Counted from the first letter of the stretch, positions 1 through 5,992 are shown. The stretch is 6,530 bases of DNA from Sporichthyaceae bacterium (GCA_013698395.1 JACCUZ010000328.1:1-6530); one strand, 5' to 3'. Made by a program: numbers and translations. The notes: generated by a model not told the origin, from the letters alone.

Positions 1-422
1 GTCAGGAGTTCGGCCCGCAGGGCGGCCGCGGTCGGCCGCACCCGCGCTGGGTCGGTCAGCGAACGCCACTGCTGCGGGTGCCGCACCAGGTGGTCGGCGA
101 GTGCCCGGCTGGCTCCAAGGACGGAAAGCAGCCGGTCGCGCAGCCGTTCGTCGTCCTGCAGTGCTGCCACGAGCTGGGCCCGGCTCGTCGTCGAGCCCGT
201 CACCTCGTCGTCCGCTGCCGCATTGAGCAGCCGACCCAGGGCGTCGAGGGCGGCATCCGGATCGGCAGTCCGGCCCAGTGCGGTCCGGATCTGCTCCCCG
301 GCTCCCAACAGCTGCAGCGCCGGAGTCGCGAAGTTCGCTGCTGCGCGGGTCGGATCGGTGAAGCCGAGGCGAGCCAGCTGCCCGTACGCGCTGGTCCCGC
401 GGCGTTCGGTCACAGCCGTCAC
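1..422 (-). CDS. glnE: Glutamine synthetase adenylyltransferase/adenylyl-removing enzyme, N-terminal fragment (runs off left edge)
   Basis: GlnE attaches AMP to, and removes it from, a tyrosine of dodecameric glutamine synthetase in the cytoplasm, tuning its activity to nitrogen supply. Only the first 140 codons plus two bases are inside the window; the reading frame is open to the left edge. The translation begins VTAVTERRGTSAYGQLARLG and continues with FTDPTRAAANFATPALQLLG. This matches the typical start of actinobacterial GlnE, a basic TERRGS-like stretch followed by LARLGF and an alanine-rich helical region, and later has ALADHLVRHPQQW, a conserved GlnE segment. The catalytic nucleotidyltransferase motifs of both domains would lie outside the window, so activity cannot be judged. 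The GTG start at 422 overlaps the stop of the upstream amidotransferase gene in a GTGA tetranucleotide, which suggests coupled translation; a second GTG three codons later is an alternative start. Position next to a glnA2-type gene agrees with the M. tuberculosis arrangement. Confidence 0.9.
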   Translation of the reverse strand, partial: MTAVTERRGTSAYGQLARLGFTDPTRAAANFATPALQLLGAGEQIRTALGRTADPDAALDALGRLLNAAADDEVTGSTTSRAQLVAALQDDERLRDRLLSVLGASRALADHLVRHPQQWRSLTDPARVRPTAAALRAELL

Positions 423-1156
423 GCTACCGACGGACGACCTGCCTGTTCACGCGCGCGCACGACGGCCGCGAAGGCGTGGGCGACGGGTCGCCAGGTGTCC
501 ACGAGCTCGTCGGAGGCCGACTCGAGCTCGGCCACGAGCTCTTCCGGACGACGGCCCGCCGCGCGCAGCAGGGGGCTGTCCTCACGACCCCAGCCGACCG
601 CGATCGCAGGGGTCACCTCCGGATGTCCCTGCACCCCCCAGGCCGCATCACCGAGGCGGAAGGCCTGGTGAGGGTAGGCAGGTGACGAGGCCAGGCACAC
701 GGCCCCTGCCGGCAGCTCGTCGATCTCCTCCCAGTGCCACTGCAGGACCCGGCTCCGCGGCGGCAGAGCGCCGAGCACCGGGTCCGTGTGCGCGGCGGGA
801 TCGAGGTCGATGCCGAGGACCCCGAGCTCCGGACCGGCGACACCACGACGCACGCTGCCCCCACAGGCGACGGCGAGCAGCTCGGCCCCCAGGCAGATCC
901 CCATGGTCGGGAGCGCAGCCGACACGGCGTCGGCGAGCAGGGCGCGGGTCGCGGGCAACCACGGGCAGGCGTCGTCCTCGCTCGGCCCCATCGCCCCCCC
1001 GAGCACAAGCAGGCCGTGGTGGTCCATGCTCGGCAGGCTTTCCTCGTACGCGTGACACACGTCGAGCAGCAGCCCGGCCTCGACCAGCCACTCCCCCCAC
1101 CATCCGGGCCCGGTCCCCGGCTCGTGCTGGACGACGAGGACGCGAGCCGCCCTCAC
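419..1156 (-). CDS. Stand-alone type 1 (class I) glutamine amidotransferase-like protein
   Basis: This is a 245-residue cytoplasmic protein of the triad glutamine amidotransferase fold, closest in look to the GMP-synthase GATase domain (COG0518 type). Visible landmarks are GLLVLGGAMGPSED around residues 48-61, the nucleophile elbow GICLGAE with Cys88, and QGHPE with His178 and Glu180, so the Cys-His-Glu triad is intact. The residue after the elbow that is usually Gln in GxCxGxQ is Glu94 here by alignment (GICLGAE). No synthetase domain is fused or follows, so the ammonia acceptor is unknown. The start is GTG at 1156, whose last two bases are shared with the glnA2 stop (GTGA); its own stop overlaps the glnE start the same way. 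Family relatives include gamma-glutamyl peptidases (plant GGP1) and, more distantly, the PuuD-type gamma-glutamyl-GABA hydrolases, so a hydrolase of gamma-glutamyl compounds made by the neighbouring GlnA2 is a reasonable inference, not a demonstration. Confidence 0.88.
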   Translation of the reverse strand: MRAARVLVVQHEPGTGPGWWGEWLVEAGLLLDVCHAYEESLPSMDHHGLLVLGGAMGPSEDDACPWLPATRALLADAVSAALPTMGICLGAELLAVACGGSVRRGVAGPELGVLGIDLDPAAHTDPVLGALPPRSRVLQWHWEEIDELPAGAVCLASSPAYPHQAFRLGDAAWGVQGHPEVTPAIAVGWGREDSPLLRAAGRRPEELVAELESASDELVDTWRPVAHAFAAVVRAREQAGRPSVA

Positions 1157-2490
1157 AGCACCGAGAGGTAGCGGTCCAGCTCGAAGGCCGTGACCTGCCG
1201 CCGGTATTCGGCCCACTCCGCCCGCTTGTTGCGAAGGAAGAAGTCGAAGACATGCTCGCCCAACGTCTCGGCGACCAGCTCGCTCCCCTCCATCGCGCGG
1301 ATGGCGTCGCTGAGACTCGCCGGCAGGGGGTCGATGCCCAAGGCTCGTCGCTCGGCGTCGGTCAACGACCACACGTCGTCTTCGGCGCCCTCGGGCAGCT
1401 CGTAGCCCCCTTCGATGCCCTTGATGCCGGCGGCCAGGATCAGGGCGAAGGCGAGGTAGGGGTTGCACGCGCTGTCCGGCGACCGCAGCTCGACCCGGGT
1501 GGACTGGCCCTTCGCGGGCTTGTACATCGGCACTCGGACGAGCGCCGAGCGGTTGTTGTGCCCCCAGCACACGTAGGCCGGTGCCTCGCCCCCACCGGAG
1601 AGCCGCTTGTAGGAGTTGACCCACTGGTTGGTGACCGCGGTGATCTCGGCCGCGTGGCGGAGCAGGCCGGCGATGAAGGCCCTGGCCACCTTGGACAGCT
1701 GGAACTGCGCGCCGGGCTCGAAGAAGGCGTTTCGCTCTCCTTCGAACAGCGAGAGGTGCGTGTGCATCCCCGAGCCGGGGTGCTCGGTGAGCGGCTTCGG
1801 CATGAACGATGCGTGCACGTCCTGGGAGAGCGCGACCTGCTTCATCACGTGCCGGAACGTCATGATGTTGTCCGCCGTCGAGAGCGCGTCGGCGTAGCGA
1901 AGGTCGATCTCCTGCTGGCCCGGCGCGCCCTCGTGGTGGCTGAACTCGACCGAGATGCCCATGGACTCGAGCATGGTGATGGCGTCGCGTCGGAAGTCGT
2001 AGCCGACGCCGTGGGCGATGTGGTCGAAGTAGCCACCCTGGTCCACCGGTGTCGGCGCTACGCCACCGGTTGGCAGGTCACGAAAGAGGAAGAACTCGAT
2101 CTCGGGATGGGTGTAGAAGGCGAACCCCATGTCGGCTGCCCGGGCGAGCGTCCGTTTGAGGACCTGGCGCGGGTCTGCGTACGACGGTGAGCCGTCCGGC
2201 ATCACGATGTCGCAGAACATGCGTGCCGTGCCGGGCGACTCGGAGCGCCAGGGGATGATCTGGAAGGTGCCCGGGTCGGGCCTGGCGAGCATGTCCGACT
2301 CGTAGACGCGGGCGAAACCCTCGATGGCGGACCCGTCGAAACCGATGCCCTCGTCGAAGGCACCCTCGAGCTCCGCCGGCGCCACCGCGACGGACTTGAG
2401 GTAGCCGAGCACATCGGTGAACCACAACCGCACGAACCGGATGTCTCGCTCCTCCAGGGTGCGGAGGACGAACTCCTGCTGCTTGTCCAT
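1153..2490 (-). CDS. glnA2: Type I glutamine synthetase family protein, GlnA2-like
   Basis: This 445-residue enzyme belongs to glutamine synthetase I, which joins an amine (classically ammonia) to the gamma-carboxyl of glutamate using ATP. Seen in order: FDGSAIEGF (51-59), HPEIEFFLF (128-136) with metal-binding glutamates 130 and 132, HHEGAPGQQEIDLRYADAL-like segment (185-203), PGSGMHTHLSLF (238-249) with His243, TNQWVNSYKRL (287-297), flap Glu302 and RVELRSPDSACNPYLAFA (332-349). The start MDKQQEFVLRTLEERDIRF matches mycobacterial GlnA2 as I remember it, and the length fits (about 446). At the position of the E. coli adenylylation site (NLYDLP, Tyr397) this protein has DVWSLT, so Trp374 replaces Tyr and adenylylation by GlnE should not be possible. 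The E. coli glutamate-loop Asn264 is aligned with Pro238. It is therefore the non-adenylylated GlnA2 branch; in Streptomyces some GlnA-like paralogues glutamylate polyamines rather than ammonia, so the true acceptor is open. First gene of a three-gene operon with the amidotransferase and glnE; no good Shine-Dalgarno precedes its ATG. Confidence 0.93.
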   Translation of the reverse strand: MDKQQEFVLRTLEERDIRFVRLWFTDVLGYLKSVAVAPAELEGAFDEGIGFDGSAIEGFARVYESDMLARPDPGTFQIIPWRSESPGTARMFCDIVMPDGSPSYADPRQVLKRTLARAADMGFAFYTHPEIEFFLFRDLPTGGVAPTPVDQGGYFDHIAHGVGYDFRRDAITMLESMGISVEFSHHEGAPGQQEIDLRYADALSTADNIMTFRHVMKQVALSQDVHASFMPKPLTEHPGSGMHTHLSLFEGERNAFFEPGAQFQLSKVARAFIAGLLRHAAEITAVTNQWVNSYKRLSGGGEAPAYVCWGHNNRSALVRVPMYKPAKGQSTRVELRSPDSACNPYLAFALILAAGIKGIEGGYELPEGAEDDVWSLTDAERRALGIDPLPASLSDAIRAMEGSELVAETLGEHVFDFFLRNKRAEWAEYRRQVTAFELDRYLSVL

Positions 2491-2497
2491 GTCGCGA

Positions 2498-2503
2498 ATG
2501 CTG
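2498..2503 (-). promoter_or_regulatory. Possible -10 element for glnA2 (leaderless or very short leader)
   Basis: On the minus strand the hexamer CAGCAT ends seven bases before the glnA2 ATG. It keeps the A2 and T6 of the actinobacterial TANNNT -10 pattern but not T1. Its distance would put transcription start at or beside the ATG, which would explain the absence of a usable Shine-Dalgarno sequence: the nearest purine-rich stretch, GGGGCGG, lies 13 bases upstream of the ATG. The match is short and could be chance. Confidence 0.3.
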
Positions 2504-2511
2504 CCGCCCCG

Positions 2512-2541
2512 GTGTTACCAGCGTGTTACCAGTGTTACTCA
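2512..2541. promoter_or_regulatory. Triple GTTAC/GTAAC repeat in divergent promoter; candidate GlnR operator
   Basis: The 73-bp gap between the divergent glnA2 and nadE starts contains two identical 10-mers GTGTTACCAG (2512-2521 and 2523-2532) and a third partial copy GTGTTACTCAG (2532-2542 region). GTTAC cores sit at 2514, 2525 and 2534. The first two are exactly 11 bp apart, giving GTAAC-n6-GTAAC on the glnA2 strand. The published GlnR box is gTnAc-n6-GaAAc, so the first half-site fits fully and the second at four of five bases. GlnR is the actinobacterial nitrogen regulator and this promoter drives a glutamine synthetase gene, so GlnR is the natural candidate; the repeats overlap the expected -35 zones of both directions. 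The assignment is inference from spacing and context. Confidence 0.5.
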
Positions 2542-2551
2542 GGGCGCCGAA

Positions 2552-2557
2552 TAGTCT
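2552..2557 (+). promoter_or_regulatory. -10 element of nadE, placed for a leaderless transcript
   Basis: TAGTCT fits the actinobacterial TANNNT -10 consensus and ends six bases before the nadE GTG, so transcription should begin at the GTG itself. There is no Shine-Dalgarno sequence in the bases just upstream (CTCGGACC). Leaderless mRNAs starting directly at GTG or ATG are common in actinobacteria. No clear -35 hexamer is visible; the GTTAC repeats occupy that area. Confidence 0.55.
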
Positions 2558-2563
2558 CGGACC

Positions 2564-4306
2564 GTGGCCCAGCTGCGTCTCGCTCTCGCCCAGGTCAACC
2601 CCACCGTCGGTGACCTGCCGGGCAACGCCGACATCGTGCTCTCCAGCGCCCGCGCGGCCGCAGCGGCAGGTGCTCACGTGCTTGCCCTGCCGGAGATGGT
2701 CCTCACCGGCTACCCGATCGAGGACCTCGCGCTTCGTCGGTCGTTCGTCGAGGCGTCCCGCGCCACGCTGCTCGACGTCGCCTCCCGCCTCGAGGCCGAG
2801 GGGCTCGGTGACCTGCTCGTCGTTGCCGGCTTCCTCGACGGCGCCCCGGAAACCGAGCCGGTTCTGGGCACGCCTCGCGGAGCCCCGCAGAATGCGGCGG
2901 GCCTGCTGCACGGCGGCCACGTCGTCGGTCGCTACGCCAAGCACCACCTCCCCAACTACGGGGTCTTCGATGAGTACCGCTACTTCGTGCCCGGCTCCTC
3001 GCTGACCGTCGCCCGGATTCATGGCGTCGATGTCGCGGTCGCCATCTGCGAGGACATCTGGCGGGAAGGGGGTCCGGTCGCGGGCGCGCGCGAAGCCGCG
3101 GCCGGTCTGCTCCTGGTCATCAACGGCTCGCCGTACGAACGCAACAAGGATGATGCGCGGCTGGACCTGGTTCGGCGCCGAGCGGCCGCTGCAGGATGCA
3201 CCCTCGCCTACGTGAATATGGTCGGCGGTCAGGACGAGCTGGTCTTCGACGGAGACTCGCTCGTCGTCTCCGCGGAAGGCCAGGTGCTCGGACGAGCCCC
3301 TCAGTTCCTCGAGTCCCTGCTCGTCGTCGATCTGGACCTTCCCGTGGCCCGGAAAGGGACCCCGGACGAGGCCACGATCGAGCGTGTCCTGATCTCCGAG
3401 CAACCGTTGCCGGCGTACGACACCAAGGTCTGCCCGATCGCGGCGCCGCTGGATGACGAGGCGGAGGTCTACACCGCGCTCGTGACGGGCCTTCGCGACT
3501 ACGTCCACAAGAACGGCTTCACGAGCGTCGTGCTCGGGCTGTCCGGCGGGATCGACTCCGCGCTGACCGCGGTTGTCGCCTGCGACGCGCTGGGTGCCGC
3601 CAACGTGCACGGGGTGTCCATGCCCAGCGGCTACTCCTCGGAGCACTCCCGGAGCGACGCCGCCGAGCTCGCCAAGCGCACCGGCCTGGTCTACTCCTCG
3701 GTGCCGATCGCGCCGATGGTCGACTCGTTCCTGTCCGCCCTTGCGCTCTCCGGGCTGGCCGAGGAGAACCTGCAGGCCAGGGTGCGCGGAACGACGCTAA
3801 TGGGGCTGTCGAACCAGCACGGTCACCTCGTGCTGGCCACGGGCAACAAGAGCGAGCTCGCCGTGGGCTACTCCACCCTCTACGGCGACGCCGTGGGTGG
3901 GTTCGCACCCTTGAAGGACGTCTCCAAGACGATGGTCTGGGACCTCGCGCGATGGCGCAACCAGGACGCAGCGGAGCACGGGGAGATCCCCCCGGTGCCG
4001 GAGTCCTCGATCACCAAGGAGCCGTCCGCGGAACTGCGGCCAGGACAGCGCGACAGCGACTCCCTGCCCGACTACCACCTTCTGGACGATGTCCTGGACG
4101 ACTACGTGGAGATGGACCGCGGCTCGCTCGACCTGGTCGCTGCCGGGTTCGACCATGAGCTGGTGGAGAAGGTTCTTCGGCTCACCGACACCGCTGAGTA
4201 CAAGCGCCGCCAGTACCCACCCGGGCCGAAGATCTCGTTCAAGGCGTTCGGCCGCGACCGGCGGCTTCCGATCACCAACCGGTGGCGGGAGCCGGCTGGT
4301 CACTGA
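2564..4306 (+). CDS. nadE: Glutamine-dependent NAD+ synthetase
   Basis: NadE catalyses the last step of NAD+ synthesis: ATP-dependent amidation of nicotinic acid adenine dinucleotide, using ammonia released from glutamine in its own N-terminal domain and passed through an internal tunnel. The 580-residue protein shows a nitrilase-type glutaminase domain (about 1-275) with the complete triad Glu44 (LPEM), Lys126 (YAKHHLPNYGVFDE) and Cys162 (ICEDIW), then a synthetase domain (about 290-580) with the PP-loop LGLSGGIDSAL (324-334), ATGNKSEL (425-432), a YGDAVGGFAPLKD segment and PSAELRPGQ.DSDSLPDY (487-504). It is of the shorter two-domain type; the M. tuberculosis enzyme is nearer 680 residues. 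GTG at 2564 is chosen because the conserved strand LRLALAQVNPTVGD follows at once and a -10 element lies just upstream. It is divergent from glnA2 and followed after 63 bp by panB on the same strand. Use of glutamine as nitrogen donor links it to the neighbouring genes. Confidence 0.97.
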   Translation: MAQLRLALAQVNPTVGDLPGNADIVLSSARAAAAAGAHVLALPEMVLTGYPIEDLALRRSFVEASRATLLDVASRLEAEGLGDLLVVAGFLDGAPETEPVLGTPRGAPQNAAGLLHGGHVVGRYAKHHLPNYGVFDEYRYFVPGSSLTVARIHGVDVAVAICEDIWREGGPVAGAREAAAGLLLVINGSPYERNKDDARLDLVRRRAAAAGCTLAYVNMVGGQDELVFDGDSLVVSAEGQVLGRAPQFLESLLVVDLDLPVARKGTPDEATIERVLISEQPLPAYDTKVCPIAAPLDDEAEVYTALVTGLRDYVHKNGFTSVVLGLSGGIDSALTAVVACDALGAANVHGVSMPSGYSSEHSRSDAAELAKRTGLVYSSVPIAPMVDSFLSALALSGLAEENLQARVRGTTLMGLSNQHGHLVLATGNKSELAVGYSTLYGDAVGGFAPLKDVSKTMVWDLARWRNQDAAEHGEIPPVPESSITKEPSAELRPGQRDSDSLPDYHLLDDVLDDYVEMDRGSLDLVAAGFDHELVEKVLRLTDTAEYKRRQYPPGPKISFKAFGRDRRLPITNRWREPAGH

Positions 4307-4346
4307 CGTGGCACGATGAATCGAGTCCGGGGACTCCAGCAGGGAG

Positions 4347-4365
4347 CCTCGAGACACGAGGAGGT
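4347..4365 (+). promoter_or_regulatory. panB Shine-Dalgarno, partly covered by a small hairpin
   Basis: GAGGAGGT (4358-4365) is a near-perfect ribosome binding site five bases (4365-4369 counting the T as part of the site leaves four) before GTG 4370, and it fixes the panB start there rather than at ATG 4316. The inverted repeat CCTCG (4347-4351) AGACA CGAGG (4357-4361) is perfect over five pairs and would cover the first half of the Shine-Dalgarno. The stem is short, so a regulatory role is only a possibility. Confidence 0.7.
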
Positions 4366-4369
4366 CACC

Positions 4370-5221
4370 GTGACCGAGAGCACCGCGCCGTACGGAAGCG
4401 GGCCGACCGGCCCGGCCGCACCCGTCAAACGGGTCCGGATCCATCACCTGCGTGCGATGAAGGACCGTGGCGAGCGATTCGCCATGCTGACGTCGTACGA
4501 CCAGCTCACCGCGGAGATCTTCGATGACGCCGGTATCCCCGTGCTGCTCATCGGGGACTCCGCTGCCAACAACGTGCTGGGCTACGAGACCACCCTGCCC
4601 GTGACTGTTGACGAGCTGCTGCCGCTGGTGCGAGCCGTGAGCAGGGCGGCGCGTCGCGCGCTCGTCGTCGCCGACCTGCCGTTCGGGTCCTACCAGTCCT
4701 CCCCGGCGCAGGCGCTCGCGACGTCCGTGCGGTTCATGAAGGAGGGCGGGGCGCACGCGGTCAAGCTCGAGGGCGGCTTGCCGGTGGTCCCCCAGGTCGC
4801 CGCGGTCGTGGAGGCCGGCGTACCCGTCATGGCACACATCGGCTTCACACCGCAGAGCGAGCACGGGCTCGGTGGCTACCGCGTGCAGGGCCGTGGAGAG
4901 GCAGGCGACGACCTGGTGCGTGCCGCGTTGGCGCTCGAGCATGCCGGTGCGTTCGCGGTCGTCCTCGAGATGGTGCCCGCCGACGTGGCCAAGCGGGTGA
5001 CGGCTGAGCTGGCCGTCCCGACCATCGGCATCGGGGCAGGCGTCGACTGCGATGGACAGGTCCTGGTCTGGCAGGACATGGCCGGGCTGCGTCGCGGGCC
5101 GCTGCCACGTTTCGTCAAGCAGTACGTGGACTTGCGCGGCGCGCTGACCGAGGCGGCCCAGTCGTTCCGCGACGACGTGGCGGCCCGCACCTTCCCCGGC
5201 GAGGAGCACGCCTACCACTGA
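4370..5221 (+). CDS. panB: 3-methyl-2-oxobutanoate (ketopantoate) hydroxymethyltransferase
   Basis: PanB transfers a hydroxymethyl group from 5,10-methylenetetrahydrofolate to 2-oxoisovalerate, giving ketopantoate, the first committed step of pantothenate and CoA synthesis; it is a cytoplasmic (beta/alpha)8-barrel enzyme. With the GTG start the protein has 283 residues, normal for the family. Visible motifs: MLTSYDQLTAEIFDDAGI (39-56), IGDSAANNVLGY (61-72) with metal ligand Asp63, ADLPFGSYQ (101-109) with Asp102, KLEGG (132-136) with Lys132, HIGFTPQ (156-162), catalytic-base Glu200 in LEMVPADVA, and IGIGAGVDCDGQVLVWQDM (219-237). These match the E. coli active-site residues Asp45, Asp84, Lys114 and Glu181 by motif. 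The first 25 or so residues are a Gly/Pro/Ala-rich extension with no expected catalytic role. An in-frame ATG at 4316 would add 18 residues but has no ribosome site. It lies 63 bp after nadE; panC and panD are not in the window. Confidence 0.97.
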   Translation: MTESTAPYGSGPTGPAAPVKRVRIHHLRAMKDRGERFAMLTSYDQLTAEIFDDAGIPVLLIGDSAANNVLGYETTLPVTVDELLPLVRAVSRAARRALVVADLPFGSYQSSPAQALATSVRFMKEGGAHAVKLEGGLPVVPQVAAVVEAGVPVMAHIGFTPQSEHGLGGYRVQGRGEAGDDLVRAALALEHAGAFAVVLEMVPADVAKRVTAELAVPTIGIGAGVDCDGQVLVWQDMAGLRRGPLPRFVKQYVDLRGALTEAAQSFRDDVAARTFPGEEHAYH

Positions 5222-5260
5222 CGTCCGGCGCGCCGCTTTCCCAGCGCATCGTCTCGCGGG

Positions 5261-5266
5261 CAGCAT
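5261..5266 (+). promoter_or_regulatory. Possible -10 hexamer before the 208-residue hypothetical gene
   Basis: CAGCAT ends six bases before GTG 5273, the same spacing as TAGTCT before nadE, and no Shine-Dalgarno is present between panB and this gene. This would allow a leaderless transcript independent of panB. The first position deviates from TANNNT, so confidence is low. The preceding CGGCGCGCCG palindrome (5226-5235) lacks a following T-run and is not a convincing terminator. Confidence 0.3.
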
Positions 5267-5272
5267 GGCCGC

Positions 5273-5899
5273 GTGGACAGTGAACGGGTTCTCCTGTTGC
5301 GCGAGGCGCTGGCCCAGTCGGACTGGGTGCAGCGCACGCGGGACTTCGCTCGGACGTTGCGGCGTGTCCCAGAACCTGGGCGGCTGCTGCTGGTGGGAAC
5401 GCCACAGGACGAGCCCTGGCACCTAGCGGCCCACCTCGACGACGAGGCCCGGTTCGCAGATCTCCCCCAACTCTCACCCACGCTGGTCCGATGGTCGCCA
5501 CCGGCTGATGCCCCCGCGCACCTCGCAGTGACGATGTCGCGGCTGGAGTCCGCGTCGCGGCGCGAGACGGTCTTCGTCGTCGCACCCGACGCGGCACCGG
5601 AGGGCCTGCTCGAGCGCGTGGCCGATGCGCGACGAGTCGGTGCGACTGTCATGTCGATCGACAGTGGTGACGAAGAGCTCGGCTCGCTGGTGCACAACCG
5701 GTTGCTGGTTCCGCCTGATGCTCATCGCAGACTGGTCGTCCCCCCATCAGCACTGACCGACATCGACGTCACACTCGACATCGACACCGTTTCACACCTC
5801 GTCAGCGTCGCAGCAGGAGAAGATGCGAGAGCACCGTCGGTGCGCGATCGCATAGCGCGTCTGCTCGACCGCATCAGCGGACCAGCGCCTCGACGCTAG
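5273..5899 (+). CDS. Conserved-looking hypothetical protein, alpha/beta, function unknown
   Basis: I do not recognise a named family. The 208-residue product has no signal peptide or membrane segment and should be cytoplasmic. Residues 1-32 form a charged helix (LLREALAQSDWVQRTRDFARTL). Residues 36-50 read GRLLLVGTPQDEPWHLAAHL, a hydrophobic strand followed by a glycine turn. The middle has ETVFVVAPDAAPEGLLERVADARRVGATVMSIDSGDEELGSLV (98-140, described by position), a strand-helix-strand pattern that loosely recalls SIS (sugar isomerase) or other Rossmann-like modules, where a first strand and loop are followed by a helix and a GA-V-SID second strand. A possible third strand RLLVPP follows. 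The C-terminal 35 residues are a charged helix (VRDRIARLLDRI). Codon use is like that of panB, so it is a real gene. The GTG start follows panB by 51 bp, with a possible -10 of its own. The SIS resemblance is inference by eye and weak. Confidence 0.8.
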   Translation: MDSERVLLLREALAQSDWVQRTRDFARTLRRVPEPGRLLLVGTPQDEPWHLAAHLDDEARFADLPQLSPTLVRWSPPADAPAHLAVTMSRLESASRRETVFVVAPDAAPEGLLERVADARRVGATVMSIDSGDEELGSLVHNRLLVPPDAHRRLVVPPSALTDIDVTLDIDTVSHLVSVAAGEDARAPSVRDRIARLLDRISGPAPRR

Positions 5900-5901
5900 T
5901 C

Positions 5902-5931
5902 TTGAGGATCGAAAAACCGTTATGGCATAAG
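5902..5931 (+). promoter_or_regulatory. Possible promoter for the H1-like gene
   Basis: TTGAGG (5902-5907) is followed after 18 bp by CATAAG (5926-5931) preceded by TGG, an extended -10 form. This would start transcription near 5938 and give a leader of about 170 bases before GTG 6107. A perfect TTGACA at 5936-5941 is more striking as a -35, but no -10 hexamer follows at 16-18 bp. Both readings are tentative. Confidence 0.25.
5920..5930. repeat. Perfect small palindrome TTATG-G-CATAA
   Basis: TTATG and CATAA form a perfect 5-bp inverted repeat around one central G, in an otherwise G/C-rich chromosome. It overlaps the candidate -10 and lies five bases before a TTGACA hexamer, a position suited to an operator. 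No regulator can be named from it. Confidence 0.4.
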
Positions 5932-5992
5932 CCTTTTGACAACTTTCGATTGGCTCCCTGCCCCGCACATCCGCACCACGGAGTTGCGAGGC

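Noticed and set aside
223..2190. Very long plus-strand open frame (655 codons)
   Set aside because: It lies antisense to glnA2, the amidotransferase and glnE; its translation is Arg/Pro-rich with no recognisable motif. High G/C content removes stops from antisense frames.
2078..3646. Long minus-strand open frame (522 codons) over nadE and the glnA2 start
   Set aside because: Antisense shadow of nadE; it joins regions of opposite coding strand and has no family motif, while nadE is complete and well conserved.
4316..4369. Earlier ATG start for panB
   Set aside because: No ribosome site upstream, and GAGGAGGT sits correctly for GTG 4370; the 18 extra residues show no PanB conservation.
5226..5235. 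CGGCGCGCCG palindrome after panB as a terminator
   Set aside because: No loop beyond the palindrome itself and only a short CTTTC after it; palindromes of this kind are expected in G/C-rich DNA.
3797..5422. Long minus-strand open frame (541 codons) over nadE and panB
   Set aside because: Antisense shadow covering two clearly real genes; no domain seen.
5936..5941. TTGACA as a -35 element
   Set aside because: No TANNNT-like hexamer follows at 16-19 bp, so it is kept only as part of a tentative finding.
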